Shown here: piece by piece, positions 21,106 through 29,893 of the stretch
Layout of the letters: each line of letters opens with the position of its first letter
Position numbering within the stretch: position 1 is the stretch's first letter
NCBI GenBank assembly: GCA_012522755.1
Contig: JAAYJV010000151.1
Coordinates: 62,001-126,000 of the forward strand
Length of the DNA stretch: 64,000 bases
Reading direction: 5' to 3'
Source: Candidatus Hydrogenedens sp.
GTDB lineage: Bacteria; Hydrogenedentota; Hydrogenedentia; Hydrogenedentales; CAITNO01
Position numbers and translations under genes: made by a program
Notes under the pieces: model-generated
Told to the model about the DNA's origin: nothing
The model's input: the letters and a program-made list of their open reading frames with translations, nothing else
The model's database searches: none

Positions 21106-21272
21106 GAACCGTACAGACCTTCCTTAGCCACTCTTTGCCAGAAGAGTATCTGTTCATTATACCCCTTTATATAGTGTTTTTTAAAGCTTTTATGGATCAA
21201 CTCCACCATATATCTGTCATCTTTGCATCCATGCACTTTCACAGAGCTCTGAGGAACAATGAACACATTATG

Positions 21273-21301
21273 TTGCACAATACGGTACATTGTGGTATGA
21301 T
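21273..21301 (+). promoter_or_regulatory. Promoter of the radical-SAM-like gene
   Basis: TTGCAC (21273-21278), a 17-base spacer and TATGAT (21296-21301). The leader is about 115 bases and includes a GTCTTC-AACCAT-GAAGAC hairpin at 21368-21385 upstream of the ribosome site. The rplM promoter uses the same two boxes. Confidence 0.6.
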
Positions 21302-21424
21302 AAGGACAATATGTAGTGGTTGCCGACGAATGAGCACCATATATTGTGTCTGAAACTGTGAGAAAGGGTCTTCAACCATGAAGACAGCCCGATCGATCCA
21401 TAACAGACTCTGGGAGGAATGACT

Positions 21425-22912
21425 GTGGCACTGATCCGCCTGATTTATACCCCCGGCCCTTCGCTGACTCTGTCGTCCTTATGCCCTCGTCCCGTCTTGC
21501 TGGAGGCCCTCGGGCAACTCTGTGAACTGGGGTTTCAAACAGATCTGCAACACTTTGCAGCCCTTCAAGAGGAAGGAGCACCTTCTCGCCAGGAGATTTT
21601 ATGTGCTCTTCCGGTCGCGGCCATGTCAGTCTTCTATGTTGAAACCCGTGAGGACTACGAAGAAGCACGGCGGACGGGTCTCACTCTTTCAAAACATTTT
21701 CCTGAAATGATTCAGGTGCTTGCGGGACCTTATGCGGTTCACTTCGCGTCCTCTCTCCTTTCAGACCTGTCCGCTCTGGACGCCATCATTTTTGATGAGT
21801 TTTCCAGGACTCTTTGCGAAGGGGCCCTGTTTTTTTTGAGTGACCATCCCCGTCCCAGTGAGCGTGCCATGCTCCTGAAGAATCAGCACACTGACAAGTG
21901 GTGGACACGCAGTCAGGCCTTCTCCCCTCTTGCTCCTTTCATGGCCAAACAAGAAAAGCGCAACAAATTTCTGCAGTTCTATCCGCTTTCTTTTTCCCGG
22001 GCACCCAGCCAGTTCTATTATCATGACACGAAAAGAAGCAGCAGAAAAGAGAAAACGAGCCGGGAAATCTTTGAGGAGATCAAGTGGCTTCATGATTGTC
22101 ACGGTGCTGTTGCCTTCCATTTGGATGCGGGCTCCGTGTCCATGGCTGAGGTGGAGGATCTGGCCCGGGAACTGCTCAGCCGCAATCTGCTGGTTCTGTA
22201 CAGTCTTGGCAATGTTCATGAAGCCTTTGCAGGGAACACAGCGCGGCTTCTTCTCGCCTCAGGCTGTCGCAGCATCGGTTTTCGGATACCCACAGGCAGC
22301 CAGCGTCTTCTGGAAGATTATTATGGACTGCAGATCAGCATCAGCGCCCTGGGCAACACTTTGCGACTCTGTCGGGAGACAGGCCTCTTCACGGCACTGC
22401 ACCTGACAGGCCCCTGTCCCTTTGATGATCGACACAGCATTGCGGAAACAAAACGTTTTCTCGAAGAGTATCAGCCGACGGGAGTCAGTCTGCATGCACC
22501 GGCTGTCGTTCCTGACTCCCTGTGGTTCTGTCAGTCACGCCACTTCAGTTTCGCCATCAACTACAAGAAGTATCAGAAAGAACTGGATCCCAGCCGGTTG
22601 CCACTGCGCTTTTCAGGACAATGGAATATGCGACGCCTTTCCTTTGTTCAAAAAGTAATCACGGCATGTGCAAGCAGACAATCGATCCTGTATAATACAG
22701 ACGAATGTGAAGCGCTGATCTTGCGTCTGCTGGGCATAGAGGGCGTGGGTGCCTCGGCCCGGGCACTGGACAGATTGTCCCATCTGCTGACACAGCGTGA
22801 TAATGCCGGTCTCTCTGAACTGATCCTCAAGTTCAATCAGCGGGCGGCCCATGTTCTGGCTGTCGATATTCTCGCTACAGCCGGCACAGGTAACACAGCC
22901 GCCGCTCGTTAA
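21425..22912 (+). CDS. B12-binding/radical-SAM-like protein lacking cluster cysteines
   Basis: 495 residues from the GTG at 21425, seven bases after a GGAGG ribosome site; an ATG at 21419 abuts that site. The N-terminal 140 residues read like the Rossmann-fold cobalamin-binding domain of B12/radical-SAM enzymes (an AGPYAVHF element, then a DAIIFDEFSRTL element), but without the DxHxxG cobalamin ligand. The segment from about 188 matches the radical-SAM entry motif in outline (FSRAPSQFYYHD, then a TSREIFEEIKWL helix). The three cysteines of CxxxCxxC, however, are P194, Y198 and D201. The rest follows the barrel (GCRSIGFRIPTGSQRLLE; LTGPCPFDD). The frame is long and intact with a good promoter, so it looks like a maintained non-catalytic homologue rather than a decaying gene. 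Confidence 0.7.
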   Translation: MALIRLIYTPGPSLTLSSLCPRPVLLEALGQLCELGFQTDLQHFAALQEEGAPSRQEILCALPVAAMSVFYVETREDYEEARRTGLTLSKHFPEMIQVLAGPYAVHFASSLLSDLSALDAIIFDEFSRTLCEGALFFLSDHPRPSERAMLLKNQHTDKWWTRSQAFSPLAPFMAKQEKRNKFLQFYPLSFSRAPSQFYYHDTKRSSRKEKTSREIFEEIKWLHDCHGAVAFHLDAGSVSMAEVEDLARELLSRNLLVLYSLGNVHEAFAGNTARLLLASGCRSIGFRIPTGSQRLLEDYYGLQISISALGNTLRLCRETGLFTALHLTGPCPFDDRHSIAETKRFLEEYQPTGVSLHAPAVVPDSLWFCQSRHFSFAINYKKYQKELDPSRLPLRFSGQWNMRRLSFVQKVITACASRQSILYNTDECEALILRLLGIEGVGASARALDRLSHLLTQRDNAGLSELILKFNQRAAHVLAVDILATAGTGNTAAAR

Positions 22913-22986
22913 ACTTTCCGGATACAGGTTTTGAGTGATCAAAAGGGTGTGGCCCAACCTCCATCCTTATCTGTTTATGCGTGTAT

Positions 22987-23016
22987 TTGGTGTTTTTACT
23001 GCAAATCCTGTATACT
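22987..23016 (+). promoter_or_regulatory. Candidate trxA promoter
   Basis: A weak TTGGTG (22987-22992), an 18-base spacer and a good TATACT (23011-23016), about 50 bases before the trxA start. Confidence 0.45.
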
Positions 23017-23065
23017 TTCCTGCAGTAGAAACTGGAGTAACAACCTGTTTGACAAGGATATTAAC

Positions 23066-23386
23066 ATGAGTAAAGTTACAGAACTTACAGAAGCAACTTT
23101 CAAAAGTGCAGTAGAAAACGGCGTTTCTCTGGTTGATTTTTGGGCGGAATGGTGCGGTCCCTGCAGAATGATGACCCCCATTCTTGAAGATGTTGCCGCC
23201 TCTGTCGGTGACTCAGCCTCTGTTTACAAAGTCAATGTTGACAGTGCCCAGGGCCTGGCCGGTGATCTGAAAATTGCCAGCATCCCTGCGTTGATCATAT
23301 TTAAAGACGGTGCGGAAGTGAAACGTTTCGTCGGTGTCACCTCCAAGGCTGATCTCGTCACCGCGCTGGAAGCAGCCACTCAGTAA
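23066..23386 (+). CDS. trxA: Thioredoxin
   Basis: 106 residues from the ATG at 23066, preceded by AAGGAT. The redox motif WCGPC is at 29-33 (C30, C33) and the conserved cis-proline loop is SIPALIIF near 72. It reduces disulfides in cytoplasmic proteins such as ribonucleotide reductase. It is a single-gene unit with its own promoter and terminator. Confidence 0.95.
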   Translation: MSKVTELTEATFKSAVENGVSLVDFWAEWCGPCRMMTPILEDVAASVGDSASVYKVNVDSAQGLAGDLKIASIPALIIFKDGAEVKRFVGVTSKADLVTALEAATQ

Positions 23387-23428
23387 GCTGCAGCAATCTC
23401 TTTCATAATCAGACTGATTCAGAATTGC

Positions 23429-23470
23429 AGGCGCCCTGGACTCGTTATTTTTTCGGGGCGCCTTATTTTT
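23429..23470 (+). terminator. trxA terminator
   Basis: An 8-bp G+C-rich stem (AGGCGCCC at 23429-23436 with GGGCGCCT at 23456-23463), a long loop, then TATTTTT. Confidence 0.7.
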
Positions 23471-23551
23471 AACCCTTCCTTCCCCTGTCTCCCGGACTCA
23501 AAGTGAAAAGACCGGAAGCTGAAGACAGGATTAACAGAAAAGGACCGAACG

Positions 23552-24562
23552 ATGAGTAAAAAAGTCGTCGCTGTAGTCGGCGCAACCGGTGTAGTCGGAC
23601 GTCAGATGATGGAAACCCTGGAAAAGCGTAATTTTCCTTTGGCCCGCCTTGTGCCCTTGGCTTCCGAGCGTTCACGCGGCAAAACAGTATCGTTCAAAGG
23701 CGAGACCATCCCTGTGGAGGTCTTGTCGGACAAGTCCTTTGAAGGGATCGATATCGCCCTGTTCAGCGCAGGCGGAGGAACGAGCAGGAAATATGCATCA
23801 GCGGCTGTGGCATCAGGTGCTGTAGTCATTGACAACTCCAGTGCCTTCCGCATGGATCCTGATGTTCCTCTCGTTGTTCCCGAGGTGAATGCCGATGCCC
23901 TGAAATCGCATAAGGGAATCATTGCCAACCCGAACTGTTCCACGACACAAATGGTTGTGGTCCTGAAGCCCCTCCATGATGCGGCCCGCATCCGTCGCGT
24001 CGTTGTGTCCACCTATCAGGCCGTGTCCGGTGCCGGCATAGCGGCCATCACGGAACTCGAAGAACAGACCCGTGCGCTGCTGGCTGGGGAGAGCTATGCG
24101 CCCCGAATTTTCCCCCATCAGATTGCTTTCAACTGTCTCCCCCAGATTCCGCAAAGTGATGCTTTTCTTGATAACGGTTACACGAGCGAAGAGATGAAAA
24201 TGGTTGATGAGACCAGGAAGATTCTCGGTGATGAGAGTATTGCAGTCACGGCGACGACGGTTCGTGTTCCTGTGATCAACGGTCACAGTGAAAGCATCAA
24301 TGTACAGACCGAGAAGAAATTGAGTGCCGCGGAAGCGCGGGACATTCTGTCCAAAGCCCCCGGTGTGGTCGTTCAGGATAACCCCGCCGAACAGTTGTAT
24401 CCCATTGCCCCCTGTGCCACGGGTAAATACGACACCTTCGTGGGCCGTATCCGTGAAGACATCTCTCATGAAAGTGCGCTGGACATGTGGGTTGTATCGG
24501 ACAACCTGCTTAAAGGCGCTGCTCTCAACACAGTGCAGATTGCGGAAGCCCTGCTCGCATAG
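23552..24562 (+). CDS. asd: Aspartate-semialdehyde dehydrogenase
   Basis: 336 residues. It makes aspartate semialdehyde for lysine/diaminopimelate, threonine and methionine synthesis, using NADPH. The dinucleotide motif GATGVVGRQ is at 10-18 and the catalytic cysteine C129 lies in NPNCSTTQ. It stands alone between two terminators. Confidence 0.96.
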   Translation: MSKKVVAVVGATGVVGRQMMETLEKRNFPLARLVPLASERSRGKTVSFKGETIPVEVLSDKSFEGIDIALFSAGGGTSRKYASAAVASGAVVIDNSSAFRMDPDVPLVVPEVNADALKSHKGIIANPNCSTTQMVVVLKPLHDAARIRRVVVSTYQAVSGAGIAAITELEEQTRALLAGESYAPRIFPHQIAFNCLPQIPQSDAFLDNGYTSEEMKMVDETRKILGDESIAVTATTVRVPVINGHSESINVQTEKKLSAAEARDILSKAPGVVVQDNPAEQLYPIAPCATGKYDTFVGRIREDISHESALDMWVVSDNLLKGAALNTVQIAEALLA

Positions 24563-24585
24563 AGGCAATTTCAACAAATTCTTTT

Positions 24586-24617
24586 AAACGTCCGGTACTG
24601 TTACCGGACGTTTTTTA
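24586..24617 (+). terminator. asd terminator
   Basis: A 12-bp perfect stem (24586-24597 with 24602-24613) and a four-base loop, with six T starting inside the right arm. Its end overlaps the stop codon of the convergent menG gene. Confidence 0.8.
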
Positions 24618-25370
24618 TTTGTTGCGTCGGGCCGTGTAGAGCGTGGCAACACCGAAGGTCAGTGGTTTCGCTTCCACAGGGTCAAAGCCGGCTGTATGTA
24701 AATGGCCGCAAATGATATTGGGTTCAGGAAAGGCTTCCACAGAGCGGTCCAGATATTTATAGGCTTCGGCCTGTCGGCTCAGCTTTCCCGCTGCAGGAGT
24801 CATGAGATATCTGAAATAGAACAAATAGACCCAGCGTATGAGAAAGTTTTTGGGCAGGCTGAATTCGAGAATAACGAGTTTTCCGCCGGGCCGTAAAATA
24901 CGGAAGATATCTTCAAGACTTTCAGACAACTGTGCAAAATTACGTATGCCGAAAGCGATGGTCACCGTGTCAATGCTGTGGTCGGCAAAGCAGAGTGTGG
25001 CTGCATCAGCCTGAACCAGAAGTTCTTTTTCAGCTCCTTTTTTTTTAAGCTTTCTCTGAGCACCCTGCAGCATGGAGAAGGAAAGATCGGCTCCGAAAGC
25101 CCGGCTTCCGTCATCATGTTTCAGGATGCCAAGCAGTACTTCTCCCGTACCTGTGGCCAGATCCAGGATCACCCGATTTTCATCTTTGAATACAATCTGA
25201 AGCATGGCCTTGCGCCAGACCGCATCTTGTCGGAAAGAGAAAATCCGGTTTATCAGGTCGTAACGGCGGGCAATGGCATCAAACATGTACCGTATGCGAT
25301 TTCGCTGCTTGAATGCCCTGCTTCCATCCTGGCTGTTCAAATTATCCGTGTTCCTTGTCTTCGACTTCAT
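24615..25370 (-). CDS. menG: Demethylmenaquinone methyltransferase (UbiE/MenG family)
   Basis: 251 residues with the SAM-binding motif LDLATGTGEV near 71, the family signatures YDLINRIFSFRQD (38-50) and FGIRNF near 140, and a PGGKLVILEFSLP element. It performs the last C-methylation of menaquinone (or ubiquinone); no other quinone genes are in the window to tell which. It is the last gene of HU-tsaB-rimI-menG. Confidence 0.9.
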   Translation of the reverse strand: MKSKTRNTDNLNSQDGSRAFKQRNRIRYMFDAIARRYDLINRIFSFRQDAVWRKAMLQIVFKDENRVILDLATGTGEVLLGILKHDDGSRAFGADLSFSMLQGAQRKLKKKGAEKELLVQADAATLCFADHSIDTVTIAFGIRNFAQLSESLEDIFRILRPGGKLVILEFSLPKNFLIRWVYLFYFRYLMTPAAGKLSRQAEAYKYLDRSVEAFPEPNIICGHLHTAGFDPVEAKPLTFGVATLYTARRNK

Positions 25371-25382
25371 CAGTCAATTGCA

Positions 25383-25862
25383 TTAAAGGGTATTTTGTGG
25401 AAAATCAAATTCTTTGATCATTTCCAGGGCATTTTCATCAGTACGCCGGTAGTAGCCCATGCGATAAGCCACGGGCCGGAATCCCAGAGAAAGATACAAT
25501 AATATTGCCCGGTAATTATGTTCCCGCACTTCAAGCCGGATCTTATCCAACCCCCACTCCAACGCTTCCTCAAAAAGACGCTGCATCAGAGGACGGGCGA
25601 ATCCGCGCTTTCGAAAAGAGGGAAGAATGGTGACACGTGTAACATGGGCTTCGTCGACCATATCCCAAAATCCCGCATATCCGACCAGTTCATTGTCATG
25701 AAACATGAGAAAGAAATAAGCACGGGGATTTTCCATTTCCATTCTCAGCTCTCTCGTGGTCCAGGCTTCGGGATAGGCTTCTTTTTCCGCTTCAGCCACA
25801 AGATCCATATAGGCCTCCGTGAGAAGCTGAAAAGAAAAATCTGAAGTGGTATCGTCATTCAT
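25383..25862 (-). CDS. rimI: GNAT acetyltransferase, probable RimI
   Basis: 159 residues with the GNAT acetyl-CoA loop (RKRGFARPLM near 84) and the C-terminal YRAILLYLSLGF motif. Members acetylate the N-terminus of ribosomal protein bS18. It overlaps tsaB by four bases, the classic tsaB-rimI arrangement, which supports this name over other GNAT enzymes. Confidence 0.85.
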   Translation of the reverse strand: MNDDTTSDFSFQLLTEAYMDLVAEAEKEAYPEAWTTRELRMEMENPRAYFFLMFHDNELVGYAGFWDMVDEAHVTRVTILPSFRKRGFARPLMQRLFEEALEWGLDKIRLEVREHNYRAILLYLSLGFRPVAYRMGYYRRTDENALEMIKEFDFPQNTL

Positions 25863-26647
25863 GAAGAGCCACTCTCAGAGGCCGAAGCGTCCGCCTCTGA
25901 AGCCTCACGCTGTGATCGGGCTTGTTCGGCCTGAGAAAGACGGTGATAACGGGGAACAGCAGAGGCCGGATCATGATCCGGATTTTGCATCCAGAGTTCC
26001 AGGGCTTCAGCCGCTACGGCTTCGGCCCTGGGCAAGCCGCAATGAAGGGGAGCAATAAAGACTTCCCGGCCTGCAGAGAGAATGGCTTCACGATATTTTT
26101 GCGCACCATTACCCAGAAAGAGATAAGGCCCTTTTTCTTTCAAGGCTTCAGCAATAAAAAACTCTACAGAAGCGGCCTGATCTTCCGTAACCTTGGTCCG
26201 GATTCCTGATTCAAAACGATAGACCGCTCCGAATACTTCTTTCATTCGCGCATCGAGAAGAGGAATGAGGGTGCCCTCGGGAAAGGCATTGAGCCGTGTC
26301 AGCGCATCCAGGGTCGGCACGGATATCAAAGGCTGTTGCAAGGCAAGAGCAAGTCCCTTCCAGAAAGCCAACCCCACGCGCAAGCCTGTAAAAGAACCGG
26401 GCCCTGTTGTCATGGCAAGACAGGACAGGTCTTCGAATGCGACCCCGGCCTCATCCAGAACCCACTGAACAGCGCCGAGCAAACGCTCAGAATGAAGACG
26501 TTTACTGTCCAGAGTCATTGTGCTCAAGGGAATACAATGTCCGGACTGTGTATCACAGCTGCAAAGTGCAACTGTGCAATAACCCGTGCTTGTATCACCG
26601 GCGAGCATGAGGGGAAGAGGACTGTTATTATCGGGCGAGAGAGCCAT
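25859..26647 (-). CDS. tsaB: tRNA threonylcarbamoyladenosine protein TsaB
   Basis: 262 residues. The ASKHA-fold partner of TsaD in making t6A37 on ANN-decoding tRNAs. Family marks: a DTSTGYCTVAL strand near residue 18, HSERLLGAV near 52 and TTGPGSFTGLRVGL near 79. The first 13 residues before MLAGDTSTG may be extra; an ATG at 26608 is an alternative start. The C-terminal 20 residues are Ser/Glu/Ala-rich. Confidence 0.92.
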   Translation of the reverse strand: MALSPDNNSPLPLMLAGDTSTGYCTVALCSCDTQSGHCIPLSTMTLDSKRLHSERLLGAVQWVLDEAGVAFEDLSCLAMTTGPGSFTGLRVGLAFWKGLALALQQPLISVPTLDALTRLNAFPEGTLIPLLDARMKEVFGAVYRFESGIRTKVTEDQAASVEFFIAEALKEKGPYLFLGNGAQKYREAILSAGREVFIAPLHCGLPRAEAVAAEALELWMQNPDHDPASAVPRYHRLSQAEQARSQREASEADASASESGSS

Positions 26648-26686
26648 CTCAAGTGCTTTCTTTGGAAGATCAAAGGCGAATAACTG

Positions 26687-27004
26687 TTATTTTTTGCGTC
26701 GTTTCGGTTCGGTGAAACGTGTAACCTGGGCCACCCGTTTCAACATGAGGCGACCGGGTTTGAAAATAACATCCAGATAAGAGGGTACAGGAACCTTTTC
26801 GCCCGTATGAATATTTCTTCCCGTACGTGGTGCCCGCTGCTTGGTTTTGAAAACGCCGAAGTTTCTGATTTCCCAGTATTCCCCGGCTACGAGAGCATCG
26901 CCCAGAATTTCAAACATGGTCTCCACAGATTTTTGAATCTCAACAGGAGGCGCCTCGAGTCGCTCGGACATTTGCTGGACAATATCTTTTTTGGTTGTAG
27001 TCAT
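26687..27004 (-). CDS. HU/IHF-family DNA-binding protein
   Basis: 105 residues from the ATG at 27004, which has a GAGGA ribosome site nine bases upstream; an earlier ATG at 27067 lacks one. It has the DNABII fold: N-terminal helices, GEYWEIRNFGVF, the flexible arm RAPRTGRNIHTGE and the C-terminal KPGRLMLKRV helix. A basic tail (EPKRRKK) follows. It bends DNA and shapes the nucleoid. It is the first gene of the tsaB-rimI-menG group. Confidence 0.93.
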   Translation of the reverse strand: MTTTKKDIVQQMSERLEAPPVEIQKSVETMFEILGDALVAGEYWEIRNFGVFKTKQRAPRTGRNIHTGEKVPVPSYLDVIFKPGRLMLKRVAQVTRFTEPKRRKK

Positions 27005-27078
27005 GGTAACTGTATCCTCATAGGGCTTTGCAAGTCGGTTGCTTGCACATATTTTGGGCACAAACAATAGAGACCGGA

Positions 27079-28272
27079 TTAAAAGACTTTAAAATATTTT
27101 TCATAGGCATGGGCCGGTAATATATGGGTACGACAGAGGAGTTTGAAGACAGGCCTGAAAATTTTTATCCAGGAATAATAGTTTGGATAGTCGGTAAAAT
27201 ATTTGTTGGGCTTTTTCAAAATCTCTTCAAATTCTTCCTCGGACACCCCCTGCTTTTGCAGGGCACGGCTGGCCAGCTCTTTATTGTCAAAATATGCAAT
27301 ACTATCCATGATAGCCAGCCCTTCTTCACGAGTCAAGGTACCGGCACGGACTTTTGCGGACACCTCCACAATACGCCAGTCAATGTTGAACTTTTTCAAA
27401 GCATAGTAATAGATCAGGATAAACAATTCATTGTCCATGTGGTGCCCGCCCGGCTCTTCCCATCCGAAACGCTCCGTGAGCATGGTCTCCACGCTGTCGC
27501 CCATATCATCATAATAATTTGTGACATTGACCACCTTGATTCTTTTAAAAAGGATCCAATAGAGGAAGTCATGGAGATCCGCATTTTTAAAGTGAGTGAT
27601 TTTTTTGCGGGCAAAACGCCGGATAATGGCGCGGGTAAACCGCCCATCCATATAGTTCCATAACAGCGGAGTGATCCCCTCTTCACGGAATGAATGGCTG
27701 AGCAGAATATATCGGATCTTATGTTTGCAGGCCATATCATAAAGTGTGCGGGCGATCCCGATATCGTTGGTCAGATCGAGATAGGGGACACAGGCCCGCA
27801 TGGTGGCATTGGTCAGTTCTTTGGAATCTTCCCAATCCATGGTAATCACCTGCAGATCCACCTCCAGTCTCTCGCAAATCCGCTGCATGTTTCCACGGGC
27901 GATATCCGAGGTCCATCCATTATCAAAATGAACAGCCAGCGGTCTGAGTCCCAATACTTCTTTCGCATAATAGAGACAATAGGAAGTATCTCTTCCACCA
28001 CTGAGACCCACTATACAATCATAGGCTTTGCCCCGGCCGTCTTTCTGCATACCTTTCGCCATATCCAGCAGAATCTGTTTTCCCGTCGCACCCAGAGGAA
28101 AAAGTTTTTCCAGATGGTCATGTATCCTGCAATGGCTGCAGACTCCTTGAGCATCAAAAGAAATCCCCGCCACCCTGTCGTCCATAAGACAGCGTGTACA
28201 GCAAATACGATTTTCATGATCATCTCTTTGAGAGGACATAGGAGATTGGTATCCTGTATAAAATCCGGACAT
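27079..28272 (-). CDS. N-acetyl sugar amidotransferase (WbpG/PseA-like)
   Basis: 397 residues. A zinc-binding N-terminus (CCTRCLMDD then CSHCRIHD) is followed by the ATP pyrophosphatase PP-loop VGLSGGRDTSY near 93. This family turns an acetamido group of a nucleotide-linked sugar into an acetamidino group during O-antigen, pseudaminic or legionaminic acid glycan synthesis, with ammonia delivered by HisH/HisF-like partners. No such partner gene or polysaccharide cluster is adjacent here. Start choice between 28272 and 28239 is uncertain. The 360 bases upstream hold no other gene. Confidence 0.85.
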   Translation of the reverse strand: MSGFYTGYQSPMSSQRDDHENRICCTRCLMDDRVAGISFDAQGVCSHCRIHDHLEKLFPLGATGKQILLDMAKGMQKDGRGKAYDCIVGLSGGRDTSYCLYYAKEVLGLRPLAVHFDNGWTSDIARGNMQRICERLEVDLQVITMDWEDSKELTNATMRACVPYLDLTNDIGIARTLYDMACKHKIRYILLSHSFREEGITPLLWNYMDGRFTRAIIRRFARKKITHFKNADLHDFLYWILFKRIKVVNVTNYYDDMGDSVETMLTERFGWEEPGGHHMDNELFILIYYYALKKFNIDWRIVEVSAKVRAGTLTREEGLAIMDSIAYFDNKELASRALQKQGVSEEEFEEILKKPNKYFTDYPNYYSWIKIFRPVFKLLCRTHILPAHAYEKYFKVF

Positions 28273-28457
28273 TCACAGTCAATAAACTCAGCCTGGGGAT
28301 ATCTTACAAGTATTGTTGGTGACAGCCAGCCCGCACCTCCTCAATCACCGGCACTGCAACTCTTGCAGGCAAATCATAAGAAGTCCTAAAATAGAGTATC
28401 AAAAACAGACCCTCCGATGCATCAAAAAAACGGGACGAACAAGAAGACTGTAACGGT

Positions 28458-28487
28458 TTGAGGCACCCAAAGGTATTTTGATATAAT
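28458..28487 (+). promoter_or_regulatory. ndk promoter
   Basis: TTGAGG (28458-28463), an 18-base spacer and a perfect TATAAT (28482-28487). The leader to ndk is about 140 bases; otherwise 28273-28634 shows nothing I can name. Confidence 0.6.
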
Positions 28488-28634
28488 TACCATCCAACCC
28501 GGTAATCATTGAACGTCAAGTAATTGTACGGCCTTTGTACCCTTTCTTCCAGTGTGAGATCTGTGGTCTCCTCTCCTCTTTCAGAACAGGGTGCATCATG
28601 GCAAAAAACCTGTTGTATAAGAAAGCTATCGTTG

Positions 28635-29081
28635 ATGGAACGTACTTTTGTAATGATCAAACCTGACGGCGTGGGCCGTGGTCTCGTTGGAGAGTGCCTG
28701 CGACGTTATGAGAACCGGGGATTGAAACTGATCGCACTCAAAATGCAGCAGCTCAGCTCGGAGCAGGCTGAAAGGCATTACGGCGAACATAAGGGCAAAA
28801 GCTTTTATGAAGAACTTGTGGCTTTCATCACTTCCGGACCGACAGTCCAGTTGGTACTTGAAGGAAAAGATGCCATTGCCCAAGTTCGTAAAATGCACGG
28901 AGCAACCAATTGCCTCGATGCAGCCGTGGGTACCATCCGCGGTGATCTCGGGCTGAGCAATCAAAAGAATCTGGTGCATGCGTCGGACGGGCCGGAAACA
29001 GCCCAACGCGAAATAGCCTTGTATTTTACTGAAGATGAAATCGTATCTTATGAATTGCCTGTAGCCTCCTGGCTGCAATAG
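28635..29081 (+). CDS. ndk: Nucleoside diphosphate kinase
   Basis: 148 residues from the ATG at 28635 (MERTFVMIKPDGV). The active-site lysine K9 and phospho-histidine H115 (NLVHASDG) are present. It balances NTP and dNTP pools by phosphate transfer. Same-frame codons upstream of 28635 do not resemble the family. Confidence 0.95.
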   Translation: MERTFVMIKPDGVGRGLVGECLRRYENRGLKLIALKMQQLSSEQAERHYGEHKGKSFYEELVAFITSGPTVQLVLEGKDAIAQVRKMHGATNCLDAAVGTIRGDLGLSNQKNLVHASDGPETAQREIALYFTEDEIVSYELPVASWLQ

Positions 29082-29136
29082 GCGGTTTTGTCCATACTAT
29101 TTGCTTACAATAAGGTTTAATCTGGAGGATTTACTC

Positions 29137-29226
29137 GTGGCTGGTGGAAGAAAAGTTCGCAAAGCTAAAATCAACAAACACAAACGCAAAAAACGTTCCA
29201 GACAGAACAGACACAAGAACAAATAA
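29137..29226 (+). CDS. 29-residue basic peptide, COX24/mS38-like (bS22-type)
   Basis: A GTG start at 29137 lies seven bases after a GGAGGA ribosome site; stop at 29224-29226. Of 29 residues, about half are Lys or Arg, with the core KINKHKRKKRSR. This matches the AURKAIP1/COX24 C-terminal motif, which in bacteria is a tiny ribosomal-subunit protein related to mitochondrial mS38 and actinobacterial bS22. It is 55 bases after ndk and probably cotranscribed. Family assignment is by motif memory; the ribosome role is inferred. Confidence 0.65.
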   Translation: MAGGRKVRKAKINKHKRKKRSRQNRHKNK

Positions 29227-29371
29227 GACCTGATGATCGGAAGACAGTCGTTTTTTTGATCCCTGGTCAGGCACTGTTTTCTTTGTACATGGCTCTTCTT
29301 CTTTTGCCGGTCTGTTCACGGTTGGCGTGCTGTGTCATTGAAAAGTGCTGTAGCGAACGAGGTTGAATGTC

Positions 29372-29839
29372 ATGGATGAAATGAGAGCCCGGACTGTAGT
29401 AGACGAAGACTGGAAGGCACGTGTCCAACGTGAGAAAGAACTTTCCCGTCAGGCTGCAGCCGGAGCGGCTTCTCAGGCTGCTCAGGCTGCGAATGCACCG
29501 GCCGGTACTCCCCCGCCGGATGGTGAAGCAGATCCCGTCTTTGAAGGGCTGGTCAGTACCCTGGCAACACAGGTCATGTATTGTCTGGGATACATTGCAG
29601 CTCCGGGTCAGTCCGCCCCCGCGCTTAATCTTGAACAGGCTAAAGAGAGCCTGGAAATGCTCATGATGGTGAAAGAAAAGACACAAGGCAATCTGAATGC
29701 TCAGGAAATCGCCGTCCTTGAGGAGGCCGTGGTTGAGCTACAGCGCCTTTTCGCCGCCCGTGTACAGCAGGTTCAGGCTGAGGCCAGACAGCGTGCCAAT
29801 ATCGACCCCTCACAGCTGCGTGGCGAAGATCCTTCCTGA
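29372..29839 (+). CDS. DUF1844 domain protein
   Basis: 155 residues from the ATG at 29372 (a TTG at 29363 is possible). The charged N-terminus and an Ala/Pro linker (about 32-52) precede the DUF1844 domain: FEGLVSTLATQVMYCLG, then AKESLEMLMMVKEKTQGNL. Function is unknown. The family is frequent in PVC bacteria and deltaproteobacteria. It is followed 50 bases later by the TolC-like gene. Confidence 0.8.
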   Translation: MDEMRARTVVDEDWKARVQREKELSRQAAAGAASQAAQAANAPAGTPPPDGEADPVFEGLVSTLATQVMYCLGYIAAPGQSAPALNLEQAKESLEMLMMVKEKTQGNLNAQEIAVLEEAVVELQRLFAARVQQVQAEARQRANIDPSQLRGEDPS

Positions 29840-29893
29840 ACCTTCCTTTGACACTTCAGTTTATGCGACTCACAGGCCGCACAGGAGCAGTAT

